From the NCBI RefSeq assembly GCF_002001175.1, contig NZ_MUNT01000001.1, positions 248,001 to 312,000 of the forward strand: a stretch of DNA of 64,000 nucleotides. The letters run 5' to 3'. Origin of the DNA: Rhodanobacter sp. C03. Lineage in GTDB: Bacteria; Pseudomonadota; Gammaproteobacteria; Xanthomonadales; Rhodanobacteraceae. This document shows positions 34,167-42,739 of this stretch, piece after piece. Numbering within the stretch: position 1 is the stretch's first letter; each line of letters begins with the position of its first letter. Both the position numbers and the translations under genes were made by a program. The notes beneath the pieces were generated by a model. It saw nothing but the letters and a program-made list of their open reading frames with translations. It searched no databases and was not told where the DNA came from.

Positions 34167-36164
34167 CTAGCCGGACGCCAGCATCGCGGCGATCTTCGCC
34201 ATATGCGATTCGGCGGTTTCGCGCACGGCTTCCTTGTCTGCCTCCGGATCCTTGCCCTGCCAGTGCAGGTCGGCCTGCGGCAGCTCGTGCAGGAAGCGAC
34301 TGGGCTGGTTGTTGTGGACATCGCCGTAGCGTTTGGTCTTGGCCGACCACGACAGCGTGAGCAGCTCTTTAGCGCGGGTGATGCCGACATACATCAGGCG
34401 GCGTTCCTCGTCGATACGACCCTCGTCGATCGCGCCTTCATGCGGCAGCGTGCCGTCCTCGCAGCCGACGATGAAGACGAAGCGGAACTCCAGGCCCTTG
34501 GCGGAGTGCAGGGTCATCATGCGCACCGCGTTGCCGGGTTCGTCGCGGTCGGCGTGGCTGAGCAGGGCGAGTTGCGAGGCGAGATCGCCGGCGCTGTTGC
34601 CGCCGGACGTATTCGAATTTCTCTGCATCGCGCGGAACCAGTCGGCGAGTTCCTTCAGGTTGCCCAGCTTGCGTTCGCGCACGCTGGCGTCGGGCGTGCC
34701 GGCGGCGATCTGCGCGGCGTAGCCGGTGCGCTTGAGGATCAGCTCGACCAGATCGGCGGCGCTCTCGTGCAACGAGGCGCTGCGCAGTTCGTCGAGCAGG
34801 CTTGCGAACGAGGCCAGCGCGGCGGCCGGGCGCGGGGTGAGCTGGCGCAGCACGCTGTCGCTGCGGGTGGCATCGAGCAGCGAGCTGTGCCGGCTCTGCG
34901 CAAGCTGGCCGAGCTTCTCCAATGTGGTCGAACCGATCTCGCGCTTGGGCACGTTGACCACGCGCAGGAACGCGGCGTCGTCGCTGGGGTTGGTCAGCAG
35001 GCGCAGATAGCACAGCAGGTCCTTCACCTCGGCGCGGTCGAGGAAGCTCAAGGCGCCGGTGAGGTGGTACGGAATCCGTGCCAGCCGCAGCGCTTTCTCC
35101 AGCACGCGTGCCTGGAAGTTGCCGCGATACAGGATCGCGATATCGTGCCAGCGCGCCTTGTGCTTTTCCGCCAGGGTGGTGGCGATCGCGGCGACGCGCT
35201 CGGCCTCGTGCTCGGCTTCCTTGCATTCGAGTACGCGGATCGGCGCGCCTTCCGGATGCTCGCTCCACAGCTTCTTTTCGTGCAGATGCGGGTTGTTCGC
35301 GATCAACTGGTTCGCCGCGCGCAGGATGCGTTTGCCGCAGCGGTAGTTCTGCTCCAGCTTGATCACGCGCAGGCTCGGCCAGTCGCGGCCGAGCTGGTCG
35401 ATGTTCTCCGGATTCGCGCCGCGCCAGGCGTAGATGCTCTGGTCATCGTCGCCGACACAGGTGATGCCGCCGCGCTCGCCGGTGAGTGCTTTCAGCAGGC
35501 GGTATTGCGCGTCATTGGTGTCCTGGTATTCGTCCACCAGCAGGTAGCGGAACCGCTCGCGCCAGGCATCGCGGCATTCGCTGTCGGCTTCGAGGATACG
35601 CAGCGGCAGCCGGATCAGGTCGTCGAAGTCGACCGCATTGAAGGCGGCGAGGCGCTGCTGGTACATGTCGTAGATCGTCGCCGCTTCCAGCTCGCGCGGG
35701 CTGCGTGCGGCGGCCAGTGCTTCCTCCGGCGAGAGGCCGCCGTTCTTGGCGCGGCTGAGCAGGTTGCGGATGCCGAACAGCACGTCCGGCTTCACGCCTT
35801 TCGGCGCCAGCTCCTTGACGATGCCGTTGCTGTCATCGGCATCCAGCACCGAGAAGCCGCGGCGCAGGCCGGCGCGCGCATGTTCGATTTGCAGGAATTT
35901 CAGTCCCAGCGCATGGAAGGTGCACACGGTGAGCGCCGCGGCATCCTCCGTGCTGACCAACTGGGCCACGCGCTCGCGCATCTCGCGCGCAGCCTTGTTG
36001 GTGAACGTGATCGCGGCGATCTTCGACGGCGCCAGTTTCCGGCGCGCAATCAGGTACGCGATCTTCTGGGTGATAACGCTGGTCTTGCCGGAGCCGGCGC
36101 CGGCCAGCACCAGCAACGGGCTGTCGCAATGTTCGACGGCGGCCAATTGTTGCGGATTGAGCAT
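34167..36164 (-). CDS. rep: ATP-dependent DNA helicase Rep
   Basis: From ATG 36164 the product has 665 residues (E. coli Rep has 673) and starts MLNPQQLAAVEHC like the family. Superfamily 1A motifs: Walker A AGAGSGKT at 21-28, VDEYQDTN, GDDDQSIYAWRGA, LEQNYR, and TMHSAKGLEF. Rep is a 3'-5' helicase that helps replication forks past protein roadblocks. Similarity in the middle of the protein (KLEQNYRCGKRILRAANQLIANNPHLHEK) is to Rep rather than UvrD. The frame is open 16 codons upstream but without family similarity. Confidence 0.95.
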   Translation of the reverse strand: MLNPQQLAAVEHCDSPLLVLAGAGSGKTSVITQKIAYLIARRKLAPSKIAAITFTNKAAREMRERVAQLVSTEDAAALTVCTFHALGLKFLQIEHARAGLRRGFSVLDADDSNGIVKELAPKGVKPDVLFGIRNLLSRAKNGGLSPEEALAAARSPRELEAATIYDMYQQRLAAFNAVDFDDLIRLPLRILEADSECRDAWRERFRYLLVDEYQDTNDAQYRLLKALTGERGGITCVGDDDQSIYAWRGANPENIDQLGRDWPSLRVIKLEQNYRCGKRILRAANQLIANNPHLHEKKLWSEHPEGAPIRVLECKEAEHEAERVAAIATTLAEKHKARWHDIAILYRGNFQARVLEKALRLARIPYHLTGALSFLDRAEVKDLLCYLRLLTNPSDDAAFLRVVNVPKREIGSTTLEKLGQLAQSRHSSLLDATRSDSVLRQLTPRPAAALASFASLLDELRSASLHESAADLVELILKRTGYAAQIAAGTPDASVRERKLGNLKELADWFRAMQRNSNTSGGNSAGDLASQLALLSHADRDEPGNAVRMMTLHSAKGLEFRFVFIVGCEDGTLPHEGAIDEGRIDEERRLMYVGITRAKELLTLSWSAKTKRYGDVHNNQPSRFLHELPQADLHWQGKDPEADKEAVRETAESHMAKIAAMLASG

Positions 36165-36289
36165 GGATCGAGGCGATACGTGAGGCGGCGCACGATGGTA
36201 ACAGAGCCCCACTGGCTGGCCGCCCGGTCTGCGCCATAATCGGCCGCTGGAGGTCGCTGTCGGGGTGACGGCGCCGGGCGGAGGGATGC

Positions 36290-37621
36290 ATGGCGGATCA
36301 GACGGTCGAACAGTGTGATGTGGTGGTGATCGGCGGCGGCCCGGGTGGCAGCACGGCGGCGGCGCTGCTGGCGCGCCGTGGTTACAAGGTGATCGCGCTG
36401 GAGAAGGCGCACCATCCGCGCTTTCATATCGGCGAATCGCTGCTGCCGATGAACCTGCCGGTATTCGAGCGGCTCGGCGTGCTGGACAAGGTGCGTGCGT
36501 TGGGCGTGTTCAAGCCCGGCGCGGACTTCGAGGCGGACAACGCGCGCGGCTACAACACCTACGCGTTTGCCCGCGCGATCGGACAGAGTCCGCCGCACGC
36601 GTACCAGGTTTGGCGGCAGGATTTCGACCAGATGCTGTACCAGCACGCGCGCGAATGCGGTGCCGATGCGCGTGAAGGGCACGAGGTGGTGCGGGTCGAA
36701 CAACGCGGCCCACGCGAGACCTGGCTTGACGTGAAGGCCGACGATGGCCGCAGCTACGGCATCGAGGCGCGCTACGTGGTCGATGCCAGTGGCCGCGATG
36801 CGTTGCTGTCGACCAAGCACAAGCTCCACCGCAAGAACGAGCAGCACCAGAGCGCGGCGATCTTCGGCCACTTCCGCGGTGCCGAATACCGGCCCGGCGA
36901 AGACGCCGGCAACATCAGCATCTACAGCTTCGAACACGGCTGGATGTGGATGATCCCGCTGCCGGACCGGGTGATGAGCGTGGGCGCGGTATGCCGGCCG
37001 GACTATCTCAAGCAGCGCAAGGGTCGCACGGTAGAATTCCTGCTCGACACATTGAAGCTGAGTCCGGCGTTGTGGCAGCGCGTCGAGCATGCCGAGTTGA
37101 TCGGCAACGAGATACGCGTCACCGGCAACTACTCCTACGACTCGACCCGGATGGGCGGCCCGGGCTGGGTGCTGGTCGGCGATGCGTTCGCCTTCCTCGA
37201 TCCGGTGTTCTCCTCCGGCGTGTACCTGGCGATGAGCGGGGCGGAGCAGGCGGTCGAGATGGTTGATCAGTCACTGCGCGAGCCGAAGCGCGAGCCGGCT
37301 TTGCTGCGCAAGCTGGAGAAACGCCAGCGTGCCGGCATGGCGCGCTTCTCGTTCTTCATCTACCGCTTCAACGGACCGGTGATGCAGCAGATGTTCCGCC
37401 AGCCACGCAATACCTGGCAGCTGGAGCAGGGCGTGATCTCGATGCTTGCCGGCGACCTGTTCGATACGCCGAAGGTGCTGTGGCGGCTGCAGCTGTTCAA
37501 GCTGGTCTATGCGCTCTGCGGCCTGCGCGACTGGCGGCGCTGGCGTGCCGAGCACAAGTACCGGCTGGCGCAGGCACGGGCACAGTTCACCGGCGGCAAT
37601 ACGCCGCTGGACAAGGCCTGA
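36290..37621 (+). CDS. Flavin-dependent halogenase-like oxidoreductase
   Basis: A 443-residue protein with an N-terminal FAD-binding motif GGGPGG at 15-20, the ADP-ribose end GDAFAFLDPVFSSGVYLAM, and GWMWMIP at 217-223, matching the WxWxIP motif of flavin-dependent halogenases. FKPGADF at 74-80 provides a Lys at the place of the halogenase active-site lysine. Relatives include halogenases of pyrrole or phenol groups and geranylgeranyl-reductase-like enzymes. The motifs suggest halogenation but the substrate and activity are unproven. No carrier protein or biosynthetic cluster is adjacent. Confidence 0.75.
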   Translation: MADQTVEQCDVVVIGGGPGGSTAAALLARRGYKVIALEKAHHPRFHIGESLLPMNLPVFERLGVLDKVRALGVFKPGADFEADNARGYNTYAFARAIGQSPPHAYQVWRQDFDQMLYQHARECGADAREGHEVVRVEQRGPRETWLDVKADDGRSYGIEARYVVDASGRDALLSTKHKLHRKNEQHQSAAIFGHFRGAEYRPGEDAGNISIYSFEHGWMWMIPLPDRVMSVGAVCRPDYLKQRKGRTVEFLLDTLKLSPALWQRVEHAELIGNEIRVTGNYSYDSTRMGGPGWVLVGDAFAFLDPVFSSGVYLAMSGAEQAVEMVDQSLREPKREPALLRKLEKRQRAGMARFSFFIYRFNGPVMQQMFRQPRNTWQLEQGVISMLAGDLFDTPKVLWRLQLFKLVYALCGLRDWRRWRAEHKYRLAQARAQFTGGNTPLDKA

Positions 37622-37637
37622 GCCCAGAAATTGTCGT

Positions 37638-37695
37638 TGTAGGAGCGGCTTCAGCCGCGACCAGCCACCATGTCGCGGCTGAAGCCGCTCCTACA
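37638..37695. repeat. REP-like palindrome, 23-bp perfect arms and 12-bp loop
   Basis: Arms 37638-37660 and 37673-37695 with core TAGGAGCGGCTTCAGCCGCG, the same family as at 14.8 and 39.2 kb. It lies between the halogenase-like gene and tdk. Confidence 0.9.
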
Positions 37696-37740
37696 GGACG
37701 CTCGCGCTACCATGCACGGTAACGACCCGATTGCACGCCC

Positions 37741-38373
37741 ATGGCCAAACTCTATTTCTATTACTCGGCAATGAATGCCGGCAAGACCACCACGCTGTTG
37801 CAGAGCGCGTACAACTATCACGAGCGCGGCATGCGCACGCTGATCCTCACCCCGGCGCTGGACAACCGCTATGGTGACGGCGTGGTCGCTTCGCGGATCG
37901 GCCTGAAGGCGAACGCGCGGCGTTTCGGTGGCGACGAGAATTTGCTGGCGCTGGTCAAGGCAGACATCGCCGCTCACGGCGCGCTGCATTGCGTATTCGT
38001 CGACGAGGCGCAGTTCATGACGAAGTCGCAGGTGTGGCAGGTCAGCGATGTGGTCGACCAGCTCAATATTCCGGTGCTGGCGTTTGGCCTGCGCACCGAC
38101 TTCCGTGGCGAATTGTTCGAGGGCAGTCGCTACCTGCTCGCCTGGGCCGACAACCTGGAAGAGATCAAGACGATCTGTCATACCGGACGCAAGGCCACCA
38201 TGGTGGTGCGGGTGGACGAACATGGTCGTGCGGTGACCGAGGGGCCGCAGGTTGAGATCGGCGGCAACGACCGCTATGTCTCGGTAAGTCGCGCCGAGTT
38301 CAAGAAGATCAGCGAAGGTAGTGGCCGCATCGAACTGCAGCAGTCGGTGCTACCACTTGGCGAGAGCCGCTGA
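37741..38373 (+). CDS. tdk: Thymidine kinase (class II)
   Basis: A 210-residue TK1-type kinase that phosphorylates thymidine in the salvage of dTMP. P-loop [10 protein letters not shown] at 9-18, Walker B VDEAQF near 90, and the lasso region [17 protein letters not shown] are present. E. coli Tdk binds zinc through two Cys pairs or Cys/His in the C-terminal lasso domain; here only one Cys is left in TICHTGRKA and the last pair is replaced by SVSRAEF, so the zinc site appears lost. A 255-residue unknown gene follows after 24 bp, likely co-transcribed. Confidence 0.92.
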   Translation: MAKLYFYYSAMNAGKTTTLLQSAYNYHERGMRTLILTPALDNRYGDGVVASRIGLKANARRFGGDENLLALVKADIAAHGALHCVFVDEAQFMTKSQVWQVSDVVDQLNIPVLAFGLRTDFRGELFEGSRYLLAWADNLEEIKTICHTGRKATMVVRVDEHGRAVTEGPQVEIGGNDRYVSVSRAEFKKISEGSGRIELQQSVLPLGESR

Positions 38374-38397
38374 GCGGCGCCCATCACAAGGATTCCC

Positions 38398-39165
38398 ATG
38401 AACAACCCGATCACCATCCCCGCCTGGCAACGCCCGCACTGGCAGGCCAGCGACGAGGAAGTCCTGCTGCAGTTCTACGTGTTCGGGAAGTTCGAGGCGG
38501 TGCGCGTGCCGTCCATTGATTACGGCAGCCAGGGCCTGCCGTCGGGCATCGAGTCGACCAACCACTACCACAGCGCCTTGCGCCAGTGGGAAGGCTATCC
38601 GTTGAAAGGTGCGATGGGCCGCATGTTCAAGGAAGATGCACCGCAGGCCTATCAGCGTGCGCTCGACGCGCCCGAAGTACTGATCGTGCGTGGCAAGTTC
38701 AAGGACAGCGCGGACACCGGCTATCTGCGTGACACCCTGGGCGTGCTGGCCGGCCTGCTCGACATCGGCGGCGTGGCGATCCTCGATCCGCAGACTCTGA
38801 GTTTGCTGGATGCTGATGCCTGGCGCCGGCATTACCTGATCCGCGACGGTGCGCCGATCCGCAACCATCTGTTGATCCTGCGCGACAACGATGGCAAGCC
38901 GGATCATTCATGGATCCACACCCGCGGCATGCGCAAGTTCGGTCGCCCCGACATCAGCATCCGTCAGGTTCCCGACCGCGTGCTCGACCGCGCCGGCCTG
39001 TTGTGCGAACGGCTGGTCGAACTGGAGGCGCTCGGTGCGCACTTCAGCGAGGGTCAGAAGCTGGAGATCGAGGGCATCCAGGGTGGCGTCGTGGTGCATC
39101 TCGGCGGCGGCCTGGAAGATCCCGACTTCAACAATACCTATGCCGAGTTCCAGTGGCCGGAGTGA
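38398..39165 (+). CDS. Protein of unknown function (255 residues)
   Basis: No family recognised. The product is soluble, without a signal peptide or membrane helix. The N-terminus reads MNNPITIPAWQRPHWQ, and the sequence contains a possible alpha/beta pattern with GVLAGLLDIGGVAILDPQ in the middle and a GGVVVHLGGGLEDPDFNNTYAEFQ segment near the end. Strong codon bias and clean start after AAGGA support a real gene. Its position 24 bp after tdk suggests a shared transcript but not a shared function. Confidence 0.8.
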   Translation: MNNPITIPAWQRPHWQASDEEVLLQFYVFGKFEAVRVPSIDYGSQGLPSGIESTNHYHSALRQWEGYPLKGAMGRMFKEDAPQAYQRALDAPEVLIVRGKFKDSADTGYLRDTLGVLAGLLDIGGVAILDPQTLSLLDADAWRRHYLIRDGAPIRNHLLILRDNDGKPDHSWIHTRGMRKFGRPDISIRQVPDRVLDRAGLLCERLVELEALGAHFSEGQKLEIEGIQGGVVVHLGGGLEDPDFNNTYAEFQWPE

Positions 39166-39176
39166 TCCACAATCCC

Positions 39177-39249
39177 TGTAGGAGCGACTTCAGTCGCGAT
39201 GCTCTTGAGCATGAAAACATGAAGCATCGCGACTGAAGTCGCTCCTACA
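39177..39249. repeat. REP-like palindrome, 27-bp perfect arms and 19-bp loop
   Basis: Arms 39177-39203 and 39223-39249 with core TAGGAGCGACTTCAGTCGCG. Paired G-to-A and C-to-T changes relative to the other two copies keep the stem intact. It lies between the convergent genes of the 255-residue protein and mutM, where it could end both transcripts. Confidence 0.9.
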
Positions 39250-39260
39250 AATTTGGCGAT

Positions 39261-40088
39261 TCAGCGCTGGCAATGCGGACACCAGAATGTCGAACGCTGT
39301 CCCAAGACGACCTGCCTGATCGGCGTGCCGCAAACGCGACACGCTTCGCCGGCGCGACCATACACATTGAGTTCGCGGAAGAAGTAACCCGGCGCGCCGT
39401 CGGGACTGAGAAAGTCGCGCAAGGTGGTGCCGCCGCGTTCGATCGCCCAGGCGAGGATACGTTTCACCTCCATGGCGAGTCGCGCATAGCGCGCCCGCGA
39501 GACAGCGCCTGCGGCGCGGCGCGGGTCGATGCCGGCGGCGAACAGCGCCTCGCTGGCGTAGATGTTGCCCACGCCCACGACGACCGCGTTGTCCATCAGG
39601 AACAGCTTCACCGCCGCGGTGCGCCCGCGTGACAGCTGCCACAGCAGGTCGCCGTCGAACGCATCGGTGAGCGGTTCCGGCCCGAGCTTCGCCAGCAGTT
39701 CGTGGGTCTCGCCGGGTGCTTGCCACAGCAGGCAGCCGAAGCGGCGCGGGTCGGTGAAACGCAGAATCCGTGGTGCCTGCGCCGGCGTGCGTTCCAGTGC
39801 GATGTCGACATGATCATGCTTGCCGACCGGTGCATCCGGCGGCAACACGCGCAGCACACCGGACATGCCCAGATGCAGCAACGCACTGCCGACTTCGGTG
39901 TGCAACAACAGATACTTCGCACGACGTTCCACCGCCTCGATGCGCTGTCCCGGCAGCAGCTCGCTGATCTCCGGCGGAATCGGCCAGCGCAGGTCGGCCC
40001 GACGCAAGGTGACGCCAAGTACGCGCCGACCGATCAGGTACGGTGCGATGCCGCGGCGGGTGGTTTCGACTTCGGGCAGTTCGGGCAA
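39261..40088 (-). CDS. mutM: Formamidopyrimidine-DNA glycosylase
   Basis: A 275-residue base-excision-repair enzyme removing 8-oxoguanine and ring-opened purines. It starts [14 protein letters not shown] with the catalytic Pro2 and Glu3, has the conserved [19 protein letters not shown] helix-two-turn-helix region, and ends in the zinc finger CRVCGTPI...FWCPHCQR. Length is typical. It starts 15 bp after the DUF4340-like gene and is the last gene of the ABC operon upstream. Confidence 0.96.
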   Translation of the reverse strand: MPELPEVETTRRGIAPYLIGRRVLGVTLRRADLRWPIPPEISELLPGQRIEAVERRAKYLLLHTEVGSALLHLGMSGVLRVLPPDAPVGKHDHVDIALERTPAQAPRILRFTDPRRFGCLLWQAPGETHELLAKLGPEPLTDAFDGDLLWQLSRGRTAAVKLFLMDNAVVVGVGNIYASEALFAAGIDPRRAAGAVSRARYARLAMEVKRILAWAIERGGTTLRDFLSPDGAPGYFFRELNVYGRAGEACRVCGTPIRQVVLGQRSTFWCPHCQR

Positions 40089-40103
40089 GGTCGGTTCCGC
40101 CGT

Positions 40104-40598
40104 TCAGTGCAGCTCGGTGGTCTGCAGGGCCGGCGATCGCGGCATGTAGCGCGTCGATACCAGCGCCACCCGCTGGCCGACGCGCACATAGTGCTGCGGT
40201 CCGGTGACCGACGACTCGCCGAATTCCAGCGCCTGCCCGTCCAGTTCCAGCACCGCTTGCGGTGGTGTCAGGCCGATCTTTGCGGGCTCGAAATCGCTGG
40301 CGGGACGCCAGCTCAGGACGTGCGCCGCGGCGGTGGCGGCCAGCTCATTAAGACGGCCATCGATCGCGCGGGCCGGCGTGCCGTCGGTGCGCCACCAGTG
40401 GCCGTCGCGTTTTTCGTAATGCATCGTCGGCGTACCGCGCAGGGTCAATGCAATGCGGCTGATGCTGGCCGGATCCAGGGTGGTCAAGCTGCCGGTATCG
40501 CTCTGCGCATCGTGTCGCAGCTGCCAGCCGACCAGCACCAGCAGGGCCGCGACGATCAGCAGCAGGATCAGGCGTTGGCGGGTGGCGCGTCTCATCAC
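40104..40598 (-). CDS. Small membrane-anchored protein with DUF4340-like region
   Basis: A 164-residue protein with one N-terminal transmembrane segment (about residues 8-25) and an extracytoplasmic part resembling DUF4340 (ISRIALTLRGTPTMHYEKRDGHWW..., repeated short beta units). Such proteins are found next to Gld-like ABC transporters. The start is GTG at 40598 (or ATG at 40595), directly after the stop of the GldG-like gene, so translation is coupled. Its role is unknown. Confidence 0.75.
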   Translation of the reverse strand: MMRRATRQRLILLLIVAALLVLVGWQLRHDAQSDTGSLTTLDPASISRIALTLRGTPTMHYEKRDGHWWRTDGTPARAIDGRLNELAATAAAHVLSWRPASDFEPAKIGLTPPQAVLELDGQALEFGESSVTGPQHYVRVGQRVALVSTRYMPRSPALQTTELH

Positions 40599-41954
40599 TC
40601 AGCGTCGCCGCCGGCGCCACACGACCAGGCCACCGCTCAGCAGCAGCAGCACGGGCAGCGCGAGCAGGAAGCCGAAGCTGATCGTGTTCAATTCGGTCTG
40701 TGAAATCTGCAGCAGACGATCCGGTGCGCCGCGTGGCGGCAGGTCGACCAGTTTGTCGTCGCCGAGCAACCAGTCGAAGATGCGCTCGCCGAGCGCGCGA
40801 TTGCCGCCGTTGCCGAGGAAGGTGTTGGACAGGAAATCGCCATCGCCGATTACCACCGCGCGCTGCTCGCTCTTGTCCGGGCTGGGCGACAGCCGGCTCA
40901 ATGCGAAGCCGAAATCCAGCGGGCCCTTCAGTTCGCCAGCGGCAGCGTCGTAGTGAATGGTCGAGCTGCCGTCGTTGCTGATCGGTTTGAACTCGGTCCA
41001 GCTCTGCGCGCTGGAGCGCAGGAAAGGCACCACCGCCCAGTCGGTCTGACTTACCTGGGCCAGCGCCGAGACCTGCGGAAACAGCGTGGTGAGCGTGAAG
41101 CCGCGGGTGATCGCCTGGATCGGATAGTCGCCCAGTGCAATCAGGCGTGGGTCCTGCAGTCCGAGCGCGCTGCCGTTGCCATCCACCAGCACGCCGGGCA
41201 ATACGTGTACGCCGAGCGCATCGGCCAGCGGCTTGGTACCCAGGTCATCGTTACCCGGTTCGTTGAGCCACAGCAGGTTGCCGCCATTGCCGACGTAATC
41301 GGTCAGCGCCTTGACAGCGCCGGGCGTCAGCGCCGCCGTGGGGCTGGCCAGCACGACCAGGTCGGTGTGCTGCGGCACGCCGCTGACCTGGGCGAAGTTC
41401 AGTGGTACCGCGCGCATGCCGCGCTGTTCCAGCTGCAAGATGAACGTGCCGAGGTCGGCATTGCCCTTGCCATCTGCGCGGCGCTCGCCGTCGCCGGTGA
41501 CAAACGCCACGATGCGCTCGCCGCCACGCGCAAGGCGTTCCAGCGCATTGGTCATGCTGCGCTCGGACAGTTCGTCGAGCCGCTGTTCGCGGTCCCGGTA
41601 ATGCACGATCAGCGCGCCGTCGACGGTGATGCCCAGCTCGCGCATCTTCGCCGGATCTTGCTGGGGATCGACGAAGCGCAGGCTGAGGTCCGGTTTCAAC
41701 CGGGTATAGCGTTGCACGAAGCCGGCCACGGTCTGGCGCAGGCTGCCCTGCGGGTTGGCGTAGCTGACGATCTCGACCGGCCCGCTGAGCTTGTCCAGCA
41801 CCGCGCTGGTCTCTGGCGAGAGGCTGGCGCGGCCGCTGGCCGTCCAGTCAGCGATGTGATCATGGCGAACGGAGAGATAGCCGATGGCACCGGCGCCAAG
41901 CAGCAGGACCAGCGCGAACAGCCAGCCGTCCAGACGTCTGAACAGGGTGCCCAT
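40599..41954 (-). CDS. GldG-family auxiliary component of an ABC transporter
   Basis: A 451-residue protein with an N-terminal membrane anchor (about 11-29), an extracytoplasmic region of the ABC-type auxiliary (GldG) family (LSPETSAVLDKLSGPVEIVSY, ERIVAFVTGDGERR, VVLASPTAALTPGAVKALTDYVGNGGNLLWL), and a C-terminal helix followed by WRRRRR. Its ATG overlaps the permease stop in TGATG. In Bacteroidetes GldAFG is needed for gliding; in proteobacteria the same set is common but without gliding, and its substrate is unknown. Confidence 0.85.
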   Translation of the reverse strand: MGTLFRRLDGWLFALVLLLGAGAIGYLSVRHDHIADWTASGRASLSPETSAVLDKLSGPVEIVSYANPQGSLRQTVAGFVQRYTRLKPDLSLRFVDPQQDPAKMRELGITVDGALIVHYRDREQRLDELSERSMTNALERLARGGERIVAFVTGDGERRADGKGNADLGTFILQLEQRGMRAVPLNFAQVSGVPQHTDLVVLASPTAALTPGAVKALTDYVGNGGNLLWLNEPGNDDLGTKPLADALGVHVLPGVLVDGNGSALGLQDPRLIALGDYPIQAITRGFTLTTLFPQVSALAQVSQTDWAVVPFLRSSAQSWTEFKPISNDGSSTIHYDAAAGELKGPLDFGFALSRLSPSPDKSEQRAVVIGDGDFLSNTFLGNGGNRALGERIFDWLLGDDKLVDLPPRGAPDRLLQISQTELNTISFGFLLALPVLLLLSGGLVVWRRRRR

Positions 41955-42739
41955 CAGTTGCGCTCCCGCTCAGTGGCCAGTCGGCGTATCGCGAGCGCAA
42001 GCGCCAGCACGATCAGCAGCACGAACCACAGCAGGTCGGAACTGGCGACCAATCCACGCAGCAGCGTTTCCAGGTGTGTGCTCATCGCCAGCCAGTTGAT
42101 CACGCCGTTGTCGACCCCGGCGATTTGCGCACCGAGGTTCACGATCCACAGCGCCAGCACCAGCATCATGCTGGCGGCGGCAGCGATCGCCGGATGCGAG
42201 GCGAAGGCCGAGCAGGCGACCCCCACGGCGGCCAACGCCGCCAGCATCAAGGCCATGCCGAGTGCCGCCGCAGCCAGCTTGCCCCAATCCAGATGGATGG
42301 CGTGGGTCAGACTGAGCGGCATCGCCAGGGTGAGTGCCAGCCATAGCAGCAACCACACCAGCACGGCCAGGTACTTGCCCAGCACGATGCGCGAGGCGGG
42401 CAGGCCGCTGGCGAACAGCAATGGCAGCGTGCCGTTGCTGCGTTCGCCGGCGATCGCCGACATCGTCAGCAGAGGCACGATGATCAGAGCCAGTTCGGCC
42501 AGCCCGAATGGCAGGAAGCCGCCGGTCAGCATGCTGCTGAGCAAGGGCACGCCGACCAGGTCGGTGTAACCGGGGCCGGCGGGCAGGGCGGCCAGCTTGA
42601 TCTGGCCGGCCAGGAAGCTGCCGAGCAGCAGCACAAAACGCCAGGCCAGCTCGGCCAGCGTCAGTGCGCCCAACACCCACGCCAGCGGACGCACGAACAG
42701 GCGGCGCAGTTCCAGCCGCGTCACGGCGAGTATCGTCAT
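41954..42739 (-). CDS. ABC-2 type permease (GldF-like)
   Basis: A 261-residue protein with six predicted transmembrane helices and the ABC-2 permease pattern: a first helix after VTRLELRRLFVRPLAWVLGAL, then ERSNGTLPLLFASGLPASRIVLGKYLAVLVWLLLW, which is characteristic of the family. It forms the channel with the adjacent ATPase. Its start overlaps the ATPase stop (ATGA) and its stop overlaps the next start. Confidence 0.88.
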   Translation of the reverse strand: MTILAVTRLELRRLFVRPLAWVLGALTLAELAWRFVLLLGSFLAGQIKLAALPAGPGYTDLVGVPLLSSMLTGGFLPFGLAELALIIVPLLTMSAIAGERSNGTLPLLFASGLPASRIVLGKYLAVLVWLLLWLALTLAMPLSLTHAIHLDWGKLAAAALGMALMLAALAAVGVACSAFASHPAIAAAASMMLVLALWIVNLGAQIAGVDNGVINWLAMSTHLETLLRGLVASSDLLWFVLLIVLALALAIRRLATERERN

